Shown piece after piece: positions 7,396-15,608 of a stretch of DNA of 64,000 bases; positions within the stretch are counted from its first letter, which is position 1, and each line of letters opens with the position of its first letter. Made by a program: the position numbers and the translations under genes. This DNA is from JANYGM01 sp043764015 (GTDB lineage Bacteria > Bacteroidota > Bacteroidia > Cytophagales > Thermonemataceae): assembly GCA_043764015.1 (NCBI GenBank), contig JAYUKY010000114.1:29782-93781 (forward strand), in the 5' to 3' direction. The notes below the pieces were generated by a model. The model saw only the letters and a program-made list of their open reading frames with translations. It was not told where the DNA came from and made no database searches.

Positions 7396-9756
7396 ATGCT
7401 CAAATATACTGCTTTTTTGCTTATTTTTTGTGGAAATATTGCCTTAAATATTTTTACTTTGACTACTGTTTCTGCGCAATTTGCGTTTAAAAGTGATTAT
7501 AATCCACCTGTTTTTGGCAAAACTAATGCTTTAACAAATGCTTGGGCAGGCGGTCTGAATGCTATGCAATATTCTACTATTGACCTTAATTTGGACGGAA
7601 TAGATGATTTGCTCACTTATGACCGTAGCACAAACTTACTAAAACCTTTTGTAAGAGAAAACGGACAACTTATTTACAAGCCCGAATACATCAAAAAGTT
7701 CCCTGCGGATATACGTAATTGGGTGCTTTTACGAGATTTTAATAATGATGGCAAAAAAGATATTTTTACACATACTTCTGCAGGTGTGAGAGTTTTCAAA
7801 AATATCTCTACAACGGCAACAGGACTACTTTTTGAAAGTTTTTCTAACTTGCTTTATACCACCACAATGGATCAAACCCCTAATTTTACTTACAATTTGC
7901 CTGTAGAATCAACGAGCATTCCAGCTATTTTGGATTTAGATGATGATGGAGATATGGATATTGTATTTTTAGACAATCACAATGGGTATGTAGAAGTGCA
8001 TCAAAACCAAAGTACACAGCTTTATGGAAATGCTAATACGTTGGAGTTTAGGCGTTTGAATATTTGTTGGGGAAATTTCAAAATAAATGATTTTAATTGC
8101 AATTTGATGAATTTTGATTTGCTTTGCCCTACTGATTACCCTCTAAGAATAAAAAAAGAGCAAATAAAAGAGTATTTGCCTATGCCAATGTTGAAAGGGG
8201 AAATTAAAAAATACCAAGATTTCAAAGATAAAACTACTGGAATGAAAAATATCCAGCATAGTGGCGGAAGTCTTACTATCTTAGATATCAACGGAGATGG
8301 GAAAAAAGATGCTCTCACATCTTCTATTGGCTGTAATAGTTTGTCTATGCTCCTAAATTCTACCAATAATTTGGGCGCAAGTTTTCCTAGTCGTACCACT
8401 AATTTTCCTGCTAGCAAGCCTGCCACTTTTCCTACTTTTCCTGCTGCTTATTATGAAGATTTGGATAATGATGGCAAAAAAGACCTTGTAGTTAGTCCTA
8501 ATGTATATTTTGATGATGCGAATAATATTGATTTTGCAACCTCTAATTGGTATTATAAAAATACAGGAACAGCAACTTTACCTGTTTTTACCTATCAAAA
8601 TAATGATTTTCTACAAAATACAATGATTGATGTAGGCGCAGATGCTGCTCCTGCTTTTGCAGATTTTGACAATGACGGAGATTTGGATATGTTTGTAGGA
8701 AATGCAGGTAAACCAGAAAAAACAAATAATGACCTTCACGTAGCTATAATAGCACTTTTTGAAAATATTGGTACAAAAACTGAAGCCTCTTTTAAGCTAA
8801 AAACTGATGATTATTTAATGCTTTCTACTAAAAAAATGCGTCTTTTGAAGCCATTTTTTGCAGATTTCAATAATGATAAAAAATCAGATTTCGCATTTGT
8901 GGGTTACTCTACAAATGACGTAGGAGAAGAAACAAGCAGTATTCAATACATAGAAAATACTGGAATACGCACTGGTGGAATGGTTTTTGACTTGCAAAAC
9001 GTGCGAAATTATGATTTTACATTTTTTAATAGTGAATTGCCTTATTTGTATGATGCTGATAAAGATGGAGATTTAGATGTGTTGGTAGGCAAAGCAGCTG
9101 GCGGAATTTCTTATTATAAAAATACAGGAACAACACAAAATCCTGTTTTTGTTCTATCAAATAGTGCTTTGGGAGCTATCCCTAGTGGTTCTGCAATGCG
9201 ACAAAGCCGCCTTTGTGTGGCTGACCTAAATTTAGACGGAAAAGATGATTTAATAGTAACAAATAATACTGGAAAAACAACTATTTACGGTGCTTTTTTG
9301 GATAATTTTGAGGGGGTTTTTGTAGCTACTGACAATGTTTTTACGACAAATGATGGTTCTGCGGCTACTTTTACGGCTTTTGGAAACTACCTCACACCTG
9401 CAGTGGCTGATTTGAATGGTGATAACCTCAAAGAAATAATTGTTGGTACGTATGGTGGTGGTTTGCATATATTGCGAAATAGTAGCGTGAGTGGCGGTAT
9501 TTTGCCTCCTACGCCCACATATACAGTTGGGATTTACCCAAACCCTACCAATGATGATACATTTTTTATTTACTTAAAAGAAGATGCACAAATAGATGTT
9601 TTTGATACTACAGGACGCAAAATTTTAACTAATATCACCATAAAAGCAGAAAAAGAAGAAGCTATATTTCTTACAGGGCAACCACAAGGCATTTATCTTG
9701 TGCATATACGTACAAGTACGCAAACAATGGTTAAGAAAGTAGTTGTAACGAAATAA
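7396..9756 (+). CDS. Secreted FG-GAP/VCBS repeat protein with T9SS sorting domain
   Basis: A 786-residue exported protein; the ATG at 7396 is preferred because it opens a signal peptide ending in VSAQ. At least nine D-x-N/D-x-D-G-x-x-D loops are visible (DLNLDGIDD, DFNNDGKKD, DLDDDGDMD, DINGDGKKD, DLDNDGKKD, DFDNDGDLD, DADKDGDLD, DLNLDGKDD and weaker ones), the calcium-binding loops of FG-GAP/VCBS beta-propellers. The last 75 residues (YPNPTNDD..., F-D-T-T-G-R-K, G-I-Y-L-V-H-I, K-K-V-V-V-T-K) form a type A Por sorting tail, so it should cross the outer membrane by the type IX system and be anchored on the surface. Its ligand is unknown. Confidence 0.9.
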   Translation: MLKYTAFLLIFCGNIALNIFTLTTVSAQFAFKSDYNPPVFGKTNALTNAWAGGLNAMQYSTIDLNLDGIDDLLTYDRSTNLLKPFVRENGQLIYKPEYIKKFPADIRNWVLLRDFNNDGKKDIFTHTSAGVRVFKNISTTATGLLFESFSNLLYTTTMDQTPNFTYNLPVESTSIPAILDLDDDGDMDIVFLDNHNGYVEVHQNQSTQLYGNANTLEFRRLNICWGNFKINDFNCNLMNFDLLCPTDYPLRIKKEQIKEYLPMPMLKGEIKKYQDFKDKTTGMKNIQHSGGSLTILDINGDGKKDALTSSIGCNSLSMLLNSTNNLGASFPSRTTNFPASKPATFPTFPAAYYEDLDNDGKKDLVVSPNVYFDDANNIDFATSNWYYKNTGTATLPVFTYQNNDFLQNTMIDVGADAAPAFADFDNDGDLDMFVGNAGKPEKTNNDLHVAIIALFENIGTKTEASFKLKTDDYLMLSTKKMRLLKPFFADFNNDKKSDFAFVGYSTNDVGEETSSIQYIENTGIRTGGMVFDLQNVRNYDFTFFNSELPYLYDADKDGDLDVLVGKAAGGISYYKNTGTTQNPVFVLSNSALGAIPSGSAMRQSRLCVADLNLDGKDDLIVTNNTGKTTIYGAFLDNFEGVFVATDNVFTTNDGSAATFTAFGNYLTPAVADLNGDNLKEIIVGTYGGGLHILRNSSVSGGILPPTPTYTVGIYPNPTNDDTFFIYLKEDAQIDVFDTTGRKILTNITIKAEKEEAIFLTGQPQGIYLVHIRTSTQTMVKKVVVTK

Positions 9757-9878
9757 AGAAGAAGTTTAGTAATGTGTTGCAAATAAGTTCCTAATTTCAA
9801 AAAACTAATTTTTAGTGGCGTGAACGTCACCTAGAATAAAAAAATAAAACTAGGAGTTTATTTACAATGTATTACTAA

Positions 9879-9990
9879 CTGATGTTACGCAAAAACATAA
9901 AAACCACCCCTAATCCCTCCTTCCTAAGGAGGGGCTGGGGGTGGTTAAATAAGTTTTTTTGCATTATTTTTATTTCTTGCGTAACATCAG
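9879..9990. mobile_element. 112-bp MITE with target-site duplication
   Basis: The ends CTGATGTTACGCAA (9879-9892) and TTGCGTAACATCAG (9977-9990) are perfect 14-bp inverted repeats. Directly outside lie identical 7-bp copies of TTACTAA (9872-9878 and 9991-9997), as left by a transposase. The interior holds a second imperfect palindrome made of CCACCCCTAATCCCTCCTT and its near complement. It codes for nothing plausible, so a full-length element elsewhere must supply the transposase. Confidence 0.8.
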
Positions 9991-10011
9991 TTACTAAGTA
10001 ATTTCCTACTA

Positions 10012-10044
10012 AACTTCCCGAAAGTTTACAACTTTCGGGAAGTT
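10012..10044. repeat. Palindrome with 15-bp arms upstream of the polyprenyl synthase gene
   Basis: AACTTCCCGAAAGTT, loop TAC, then the exact reverse complement. Nearly the same stem occurs at 50406. It lies 35 bases before a start codon, so it could be a terminator for the upstream T9SS gene or a repeat insertion. Confidence 0.7.
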
Positions 10045-10079
10045 GCGCACCAAATAATTCTTTTAAATAATTTTCTTTA

Positions 10080-11057
10080 ATGAGTTCACTTAATATAAAA
10101 GCCATACAAGCACCCATTCAGGCAGAAATGGAGATTTTTGAAGTAAAATTCAGAGAATTTGTTAAAAGTAAAGTTTTTCTCTTAGACAAAATAATGAGTT
10201 ATATTGTCAAACGTAAAGGTAAACAAATACGCCCAATGTTTGTGTTTTTGATGGCTGGTACTTGTGGGAAAATCAATGATAAAACCTATCGTGGCGCATC
10301 TCTGATAGAACTACTACATACGGCAACCCTCGTACATGATGACGTGGTAGATGATTCTAACGAAAGACGTAGTTTTTTTTCTGTTAATGCTTTGTGGAAA
10401 AACAAAATAGCGGTACTTGTAGGAGATTATTTGCTTTCTCGTGGCTTACTTTTGTCTGTGGATAATGGAGATTTTGATATGCTCAAAATTGTTTCTACCG
10501 CAGTACGTGAAATGAGTGAAGGAGAATTACTACAAATTGCAAAAGCACGCAAATTAGATATTACAGAAGATATTTACTATGAAGTAATTAGGCAAAAAAC
10601 TGCCTCTCTGATTGCTTCTTGTTGTGCTGCTGGTGCAAAATCTGTTAATTTAGATGATGAAATAGCAGAAAAAGCTAAACTTTTTGGAGAAAAAGTAGGT
10701 ATGGCTTTTCAGATTAAAGATGACCTTTTTGATTATGGAACTGCAGAAATAGGAAAACCTGTTGGAATTGATATTAAAGAGAAAAAAATGACTTTGCCAC
10801 TCATTCACGCACTCTCTAGAAGCTCTTGGCTAGAAAAACGTCATATTATTAACCTTATTAAAAATGAAAGCCACAAGACAAGTAAAGTAAATGAAGTAAT
10901 AGCATTTGTCAAAGATAAAGGCGGTTTGGAATATGCCACGCAAGTTATGCTTAATTATTTCAAAGAGGCAATGGCTATTTTACATACATTTGAGCCTTCT
11001 ATTTACAGAGATTCTATGGAACAATTAGTGCAGTTTACTGTTGAGAGGGAAAAATAA
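10080..11057 (+). CDS. Polyprenyl diphosphate synthase
   Basis: A 325-residue trans-isoprenyl diphosphate synthase, cytoplasmic. It adds isopentenyl units to an allylic diphosphate; in menaquinone-using Bacteroidota such enzymes usually make the side chain of menaquinone. The first aspartate-rich motif DDVVDDS is at 87-93 and the second, KDDLFDYG, near 216-223; the two residues before the first motif that limit chain length are small, consistent with a long product. The early motif G-K-x-x-R-P is present. Chain length is not certain. menB in the same window is consistent with a menaquinone role. Confidence 0.93.
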   Translation: MSSLNIKAIQAPIQAEMEIFEVKFREFVKSKVFLLDKIMSYIVKRKGKQIRPMFVFLMAGTCGKINDKTYRGASLIELLHTATLVHDDVVDDSNERRSFFSVNALWKNKIAVLVGDYLLSRGLLLSVDNGDFDMLKIVSTAVREMSEGELLQIAKARKLDITEDIYYEVIRQKTASLIASCCAAGAKSVNLDDEIAEKAKLFGEKVGMAFQIKDDLFDYGTAEIGKPVGIDIKEKKMTLPLIHALSRSSWLEKRHIINLIKNESHKTSKVNEVIAFVKDKGGLEYATQVMLNYFKEAMAILHTFEPSIYRDSMEQLVQFTVEREK

Positions 11058-11063
11058 TGAAAA

Positions 11064-11094
11064 GGTACGAAATTAGAGGTAAGAGGTACGAAAA
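11064..11094. repeat. GTACGAA-type words
   Basis: Two GGTACGAAA words separated by AGAGGTAAGA, directly after the polyprenyl synthase stop. This is the inverted form of the TTCGTAC words at 15576, 20040 and 39563. Confidence 0.6.
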
Positions 11095-11128
11095 TTTACG
11101 TCAATATATTGTAATTCGTAATTGGTTA

Positions 11129-11431
11129 CTATATTTCAAGGGCAATTTTAGCTTTGATGTTTGCAACAAGGTCATTGGGAACGCATTTTTTTTCTATACG
11201 TTTTTGTAAAACCTCTTTTACGGCGGTTTCTAAGCAATAATTATTAAAATTAGGAAAACACTCGCACAAGTGTAGCTTAAATTGCATTGTTTGCTCATCT
11301 GTTGCTTCACCATCTAAAATCAGATAAAGTGTTGCAAGGCAATAATCTTTATCTTTTGAAGGGTTTGAAGAACTATTTTCTATAGTTTCTACAATATTTT
11401 CTATATTTTTAGACTTATCAGAGGTTTTCAT
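11129..11431 (-). CDS. Putative anti-sigma factor partner of the ECF sigma factor
   Basis: A 100-residue protein with a Ser/Asn-rich N-terminus and a compact region C-L-A-T-L-Y-L-I-L-D-G-E-A-T ... H-L-C-E-C ... C, which resembles the zinc-binding H-x-x-x-C-x-x-C type anti-sigma fold, followed by a helix (K-E-V-L-Q-K-R-I) and V-P-N-D-L-V-A-N-I-K. It has no membrane segment, so it would act in the cytoplasm. It starts 15 bases after the stop of the sigma gene, the usual arrangement for a sigma factor and its inhibitor. The role is inferred from this and from the Cys/His pattern; there is little else to support it. Confidence 0.7.
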   Translation of the reverse strand: MKTSDKSKNIENIVETIENSSSNPSKDKDYCLATLYLILDGEATDEQTMQFKLHLCECFPNFNNYCLETAVKEVLQKRIEKKCVPNDLVANIKAKIALEI

Positions 11432-11446
11432 ACAATTAAATAATAG

Positions 11447-12037
11447 TTATTTTTGAGCGTAGCCCATTGTTTTGGCGTAAACTTTTAGTGTGTCTTTGAG
11501 TAAAATCCTTGCCCTGTGTAGTCGTGAGCGTACCGTACCAATAGGAATGTCCAAAATTTTTGCCATTTCTTCATAAGTAAAACCTTCAATATCACAAAGG
11601 ATAATGACAATTCTAAAATCCACAGCAAGCGCATTAAGGGCGTTGGCAACTTCATCTCCTATCAAATCTCTTACACTTTCCGTACGCAAGTCGTGGGTTG
11701 CGACCACGTCCACGTCTGCATCTTCAGAGTTATAAAAGCCTTCTATTTCTTGGTAATCAACTTTATTAGGCTCTTTGCTTTTCTTGCGAAAGTCGTTAAT
11801 AAAACTGTTCTTCAAAATTCTAAACAACCAAGCTTTGCCATTAGTTCCTTTTTGAAAAGAATTTATAAAGCGGAATGCCTTCATATACGTATCCTGCACG
11901 AGGTCTTTGGCATCATCTTCATCAGTAGTGAGGCGAAAGGCAAAATTGTACATAGCATCAATATAAGGCATAAATTCCTCATTAAAGACACGGTGTTTAT
12001 CTTTTTCTAAATATTCTATATTGAGTTCTTCTGACAT
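11447..12037 (-). CDS. ECF-type RNA polymerase sigma factor
   Basis: A 196-residue sigma-70 family protein of the extracytoplasmic-function class. Region 2 is about residues 25-90 (Y-N-F-A-F-R-L-T, D-D-A-K-D-L-V-Q-D-T-Y, W-L-F-R-I-L-K-N), and region 4 about 130-190 with the helix-turn-helix G-F-T-Y-E-E-M-A-K-I-L and G-T-V-R-S-R-L-H-R-A-R. Region 3 is absent, as expected. It directs RNA polymerase to a stress or envelope regulon. The next gene, 15 bases downstream, is the likely anti-sigma factor. A TTTTTGACAA palindrome lies about 150 bases upstream and could be part of an autoregulated promoter. Confidence 0.93.
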   Translation of the reverse strand: MSEELNIEYLEKDKHRVFNEEFMPYIDAMYNFAFRLTTDEDDAKDLVQDTYMKAFRFINSFQKGTNGKAWLFRILKNSFINDFRKKSKEPNKVDYQEIEGFYNSEDADVDVVATHDLRTESVRDLIGDEVANALNALAVDFRIVIILCDIEGFTYEEMAKILDIPIGTVRSRLHRARILLKDTLKVYAKTMGYAQK

Positions 12038-12185
12038 AAGTCTTACTTGAATTTTGAATTAGGAATTGTGAATTAGGAATTATTTATACAAATAATTAGT
12101 AATTCAGATAAGAAGTAAACTTACAAAAACCATACAAAAGCGTATAAAAAATAGTTTTTGAGTAGTTTTTTGTCAGTTTTTTGCG

Positions 12186-12218
12186 TTTTTGACAATGTTT
12201 TGCTACTTTTGTCAAAAA
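12186..12218. promoter_or_regulatory. TTTTTGACAA palindrome upstream of the ECF sigma gene
   Basis: Perfect 10-bp arms (TTTTTGACAA and TTGTCAAAAA) with a 13-base spacer; two more GTCA words lie within 60 bases on either side. It may be an operator or overlapping promoter elements. Inference only. Confidence 0.4.
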
Positions 12219-12335
12219 TACGCTCTATTCAAACGCTAAACTACCAAAATTATTAGTCAAATTGTCAGTTTTTTTTGATTTTTTTAAGTAAAATGAAAAA
12301 TTATAACTATTTAGGTATTATTGTATTTTCTATTG

Positions 12336-12392
12336 TTGCCACGAATACACGAATTATATTTGATTTGTATTTCATTTGTGTATTTGTGGCAA
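12336..12392. repeat. Hairpin of TTGCCACGAATACACGAA type
   Basis: The left arm starts TTGCCACGAATACACGAA and the right arm is its imperfect complement ending TTTGTGGCAA. The same stem occurs at 25656. It precedes the glycosyltransferase start by 26 bases. Confidence 0.6.
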
Positions 12393-12417
12393 TTCTTTTT
12401 AATCTTTCAATAAACAA

Positions 12418-13221
12418 ATGATAAAAATATCTCTTACCGTCATTACCTTTAATGAAGAAAAAAATATATTACGTTGCCTAAATTCTGTGTTGGGTTTAGT
12501 TGAAGAAATAGTAGTTATTGATTCTTTTTCTACTGATAAAACCAAAGAAATTTGTCTCGCTTTTGCTGAAAAATATAACAAAGAAATTCAATTTAAGTTC
12601 TTAGAAAATCCTTTTGAAGGGTATGTAACCCAAAAAAACTATGCTATTTCAAAAGCTACACATTCACTTATATTATCTTTGGACGCAGATGAAGCCATCT
12701 CTGATGACCTAAAAACAAGTATTTTGGCTATCAAACAAAATGAGTCAAAAAATATATTGACACAAAATACATTAAAAGAAGTTTATGAAATGCCACGCCT
12801 TACCAATTATTGTGGAAGTTGGATAAAGCATACAGATTGGTATCCTGACAAAAAAATACGGCTTTTTAATAAAAATATAGCTCGTTGGTATGGAATTTCG
12901 TTGCACGAAACTATCCAAACAAATGCAAATATTAAAACAAAGTGCTTGAAAGGAGATATTTTGCATTATAGTTTTTATTCTATCAAACAACATTTAGAAC
13001 AACTTAATAAATTTACGGATATTGGTGCAAAAGAAGCATTTGAGAAGGGCAAAAAAGCCTCACTATTAAAGATTTTGGGAAGTCCTACATTAAAATTTTT
13101 TAGTAGTTATATTGTCAGATTGGGCTTTCTTGATGGTTATGCAGGTTTTTTGGTGTGTGCCATTTCTGCATTTGCGAGTTTTACAAAATACATCAAATTA
13201 AGAGAATTGTGGAAAAATTAG
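12418..13221 (+). CDS. Family 2 glycosyltransferase, LPS-core (WaaE/KdtX) type
   Basis: A 267-residue GT-A glycosyltransferase. It opens with I-S-L-T-V-I-T-F-N-E-E-K-N-I, then V-V-I-D-S-F-S-T-D-K-T and the metal-binding L-S-L-D-A-D-E, with R-L-F-N-K and H-E-T in the acceptor half. These are the features of the WaaE-like group that adds a sugar to lipopolysaccharide core. The C-terminal part (about 210-260) has hydrophobic stretches that may touch the membrane. It is cytoplasmic at the inner leaflet. The sugar donor and acceptor are not defined by the sequence. It forms a single-gene unit on the plus strand. Confidence 0.88.
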   Translation: MIKISLTVITFNEEKNILRCLNSVLGLVEEIVVIDSFSTDKTKEICLAFAEKYNKEIQFKFLENPFEGYVTQKNYAISKATHSLILSLDADEAISDDLKTSILAIKQNESKNILTQNTLKEVYEMPRLTNYCGSWIKHTDWYPDKKIRLFNKNIARWYGISLHETIQTNANIKTKCLKGDILHYSFYSIKQHLEQLNKFTDIGAKEAFEKGKKASLLKILGSPTLKFFSSYIVRLGFLDGYAGFLVCAISAFASFTKYIKLRELWKN

Positions 13222-13390
13222 CAATAATATTAGGAAATAATAATATTTATAGTATTTTTTTTTACTAAGCGCATCAATATTTCAGAATAAAAAAATATTT
13301 GGCAAGAAATTTGATAAACCGTGTACATACAATGCCAATATCTCTTTTTAACTCATTCAAATAAACTTAAATATCTAAAAGTAATCTATT

Positions 13391-13570
13391 ATGAAAAAAA
13401 TCTTACAAACAGTTCCATTTGAACAACCCTTTGGAGAGCCTTTGGGGCTATCTTACGAGGAAATAGCCCAACAGGCAGAAGCAAAACCTAAAAACATTTG
13501 GTTGAGTTTTGCAGAACTTCTTTGCCTTATCACACTAGGAATAAGTATGTTAGCTTTTTTTCCTTCCTAA
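13391..13570 (+). CDS. Small single-pass membrane protein (59 aa)
   Basis: A short frame starting with ATG AAA AAA ATC at 13391. The protein begins MKKILQTVPFEQPFGE, continues with L-S-Y-E-E-I-A-Q-Q-A, and ends with a hydrophobic helix (about 36-57) and P-S. It has its own gap of 170 bases before it and a strong hairpin 30 bases after it, which suggests an independent transcript. I know no family. The frame is short, and the exact end depends on the length of a T-run near 13555-13561, so the last residues are less certain. Confidence 0.5.
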   Translation: MKKILQTVPFEQPFGEPLGLSYEEIAQQAEAKPKNIWLSFAELLCLITLGISMLAFFPS

Positions 13571-13599
13571 ATTTCAATACCATTTTTTTAGTTTTTCAA

Positions 13600-13647
13600 A
13601 ATCCTAATAAATAACTACCTCCAAGTAGTTTATTTATTGGGATTTTA
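13600..13647. terminator. Hairpin terminator after the 59-aa gene
   Basis: AATCCTAATAAATAACTAC and its near complement around a short loop, ending in GATTTTAT. Placed just after the small gene. Confidence 0.65.
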
Positions 13648-13733
13648 TCATTAAAAAACAATAATTACCATATTTTCACGTTAAAAAATACATAACAAAC
13701 TAATAATTCATAACTCACAACTCATAACTATAT

Positions 13734-15515
13734 ATGTTACAGTTTTTTAAATTCACTTTTGCCTCAATGGTTGGCTTGTTGTTGGCATTTTTGATAGGCA
13801 TTTTTATCATAATTGGCATTGCTGGCTCTGCAAAAGATACACCAACAATAGAAGATAATTCTGTTTTGCACATCAAACTTAACGCACCAATTACTGAAAG
13901 AAGTTCAGAAAATCCACTAGATGATTTAGATTTGCCTATTTCTACAGGTGAGCCAACAAGTTTGGGCTTAGTAGAAATTTTGCAAGGTATCAAAGATGCC
14001 AAAGAAGATACAAAAATAAAAGGTATTTATCTTAATTCTAAGACTGTAGGGGCAGGTTTTGCAGCTTTACAAGAAATAAGAGATGCACTTATTGACTTCA
14101 AAAAATCAGGCAAATTTATTGTTGCGTATGCTGAATATTATTCAGAAGGAGCATATTATTTAGCATCTGTGGCAGATAAAATATACCTTAATCCGCAGGG
14201 AATGATGGAGTTAAACGGACTTTCTTCTGAAGTTACGTTTATCAAAGGAACGCTGGAAAAATTAGAAGTAAAACCTATGATTTTTAAAGTAGGAGATTTT
14301 AAAAGTGCGGTAGAGCCACTTTTTTTGGATAAAATGAGCGACCCAAACAGAGCGCAAGTTACTTCTTACCTTAATTCTGTCTATGATTTTTACCTGAAAA
14401 ATGTAGCAGCTTCTCGTGCCATTGATTTGAAAGACCTTACTATACTTTCTGATTCTATGTCTGTACGTACCCCAGAAGATGCACTTAAATATAAGTTAAT
14501 CACACATTTAGGGTATGAAGACGAAGTGGAGGACGAAATTAAGAAAACTTTAAAATTAACAGAAAAACAAAAAATTGTTTCAGTTTCAATAGGTAAATAT
14601 ATCAAATCTCAAGCAGAAAAAACACGTAGCACTTCACCAAATAGAGTGGCGGTACTTGTGGCTGATGGTGAAATAGTAGATGGAAAAGGTGAAAAAGGGC
14701 AAATTGGTACAGAACTTGCGGAAGAACTTAGAAAACTCCGCAAAGATGACAAAGTGAAAGCTATTGTTTTGCGTATCAACTCGCCTGGTGGGAGTGCTTT
14801 GACTTCTGATATTATTTGGAGAGAAGTGGTTTTGACCAAAAAAGTGAAGCCAATTATTGCCTCTATGTCTAATGTGGCGGCTTCCGGTGGATATTATATT
14901 GCTATGGCTTGTGATACTATTGTTGCACAACCAAATACAATAACGGGTTCTATTGGTGTTTTTGGGGTGCTTTTCAATGCAGAAGGACTGCTCAAAAACA
15001 AGATTGGTGTAACGACAGACAGGGTGAGTACAGGCTTTTATTCTGATTTGGGAAATCCTACACACGCTATGTCTGAAACAGAAGGAAAAATCATTCAGAA
15101 TAGTGTAGAACGTATTTATGAGGATTTTACCTCAAAAGCGGCAAAAGGGCGTAAAATGACACAAGACGACCTCAAAAAAGTTGCTTCTGGGCGTGTGTGG
15201 ACAGGCGCACAAGGCAAAGAAAATGGTTTGGTTGATGTTTTAGGAGATTTTAATACGGCTATACAAATTGCGGCTAAGAAAGCAAAAATTGAAAAAGATT
15301 TTTCTTTGAGGTATTACCCTGCTAAAAAAGATTTTTTGCAAACACTTCTCAATAAATCAACAGAAACCAAAGCAGAAATATCTTCAAATGCTATTCAAAG
15401 TGCAATGAAGAAAGAAATGGGAGAAGAACTTTATCAGCAATATCAAACTATTCAGAAACTCAAAAATATGAAAGGCGTTCAAATGCGTATGCCTTTTGAT
15501 TTGAATATTAAATAA
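13734..15515 (+). CDS. sppA: Signal peptide peptidase SppA, 67K type
   Basis: A 593-residue membrane-bound serine protease that degrades cleaved signal peptides. An N-terminal membrane segment (8-31) is followed by two tandem S49 domains. The catalytic pair of the long form is present: lysine 190 in GDFKSAVEP in the first domain and serine 384 in AASGGYY in the second, so the enzyme should be active as the usual tetramer facing the periplasm. N-S-P-G-G-S (349-354) forms the oxyanion region. The length fits the E. coli type. It converges with nqrB and is followed by a clear terminator. Confidence 0.95.
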   Translation: MLQFFKFTFASMVGLLLAFLIGIFIIIGIAGSAKDTPTIEDNSVLHIKLNAPITERSSENPLDDLDLPISTGEPTSLGLVEILQGIKDAKEDTKIKGIYLNSKTVGAGFAALQEIRDALIDFKKSGKFIVAYAEYYSEGAYYLASVADKIYLNPQGMMELNGLSSEVTFIKGTLEKLEVKPMIFKVGDFKSAVEPLFLDKMSDPNRAQVTSYLNSVYDFYLKNVAASRAIDLKDLTILSDSMSVRTPEDALKYKLITHLGYEDEVEDEIKKTLKLTEKQKIVSVSIGKYIKSQAEKTRSTSPNRVAVLVADGEIVDGKGEKGQIGTELAEELRKLRKDDKVKAIVLRINSPGGSALTSDIIWREVVLTKKVKPIIASMSNVAASGGYYIAMACDTIVAQPNTITGSIGVFGVLFNAEGLLKNKIGVTTDRVSTGFYSDLGNPTHAMSETEGKIIQNSVERIYEDFTSKAAKGRKMTQDDLKKVASGRVWTGAQGKENGLVDVLGDFNTAIQIAAKKAKIEKDFSLRYYPAKKDFLQTLLNKSTETKAEISSNAIQSAMKKEMGEELYQQYQTIQKLKNMKGVQMRMPFDLNIK

Positions 15516-15539
15516 TTACGAGTTGTGGGTAAAAAATAC

Positions 15540-15571
15540 AAAAAGCCTTTCCAAATTTGGAAAGGCTTTTT
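15540..15571. terminator. Bidirectional terminator between sppA and nqrB
   Basis: AAAAAGCCTTTCCAAA and its exact complement ending in a T-run. A copy of the TTCGTAC word repeat follows at 15576-15609. Confidence 0.85.
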
Positions 15572-15608
15572 GTATTCGTACTTCGTATCTCTAATTTCGT
15601 ACCTCTAA

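Noticed and set aside
9875..10117. Minus-strand frame with N-H-P-Q-P-L-L-R-K-E-G-L-G-V-V
   Set aside because: It is the translation of the MITE and the CCACCCC/GGGGTGG repeat, a well-known false protein; no promoter or start context.
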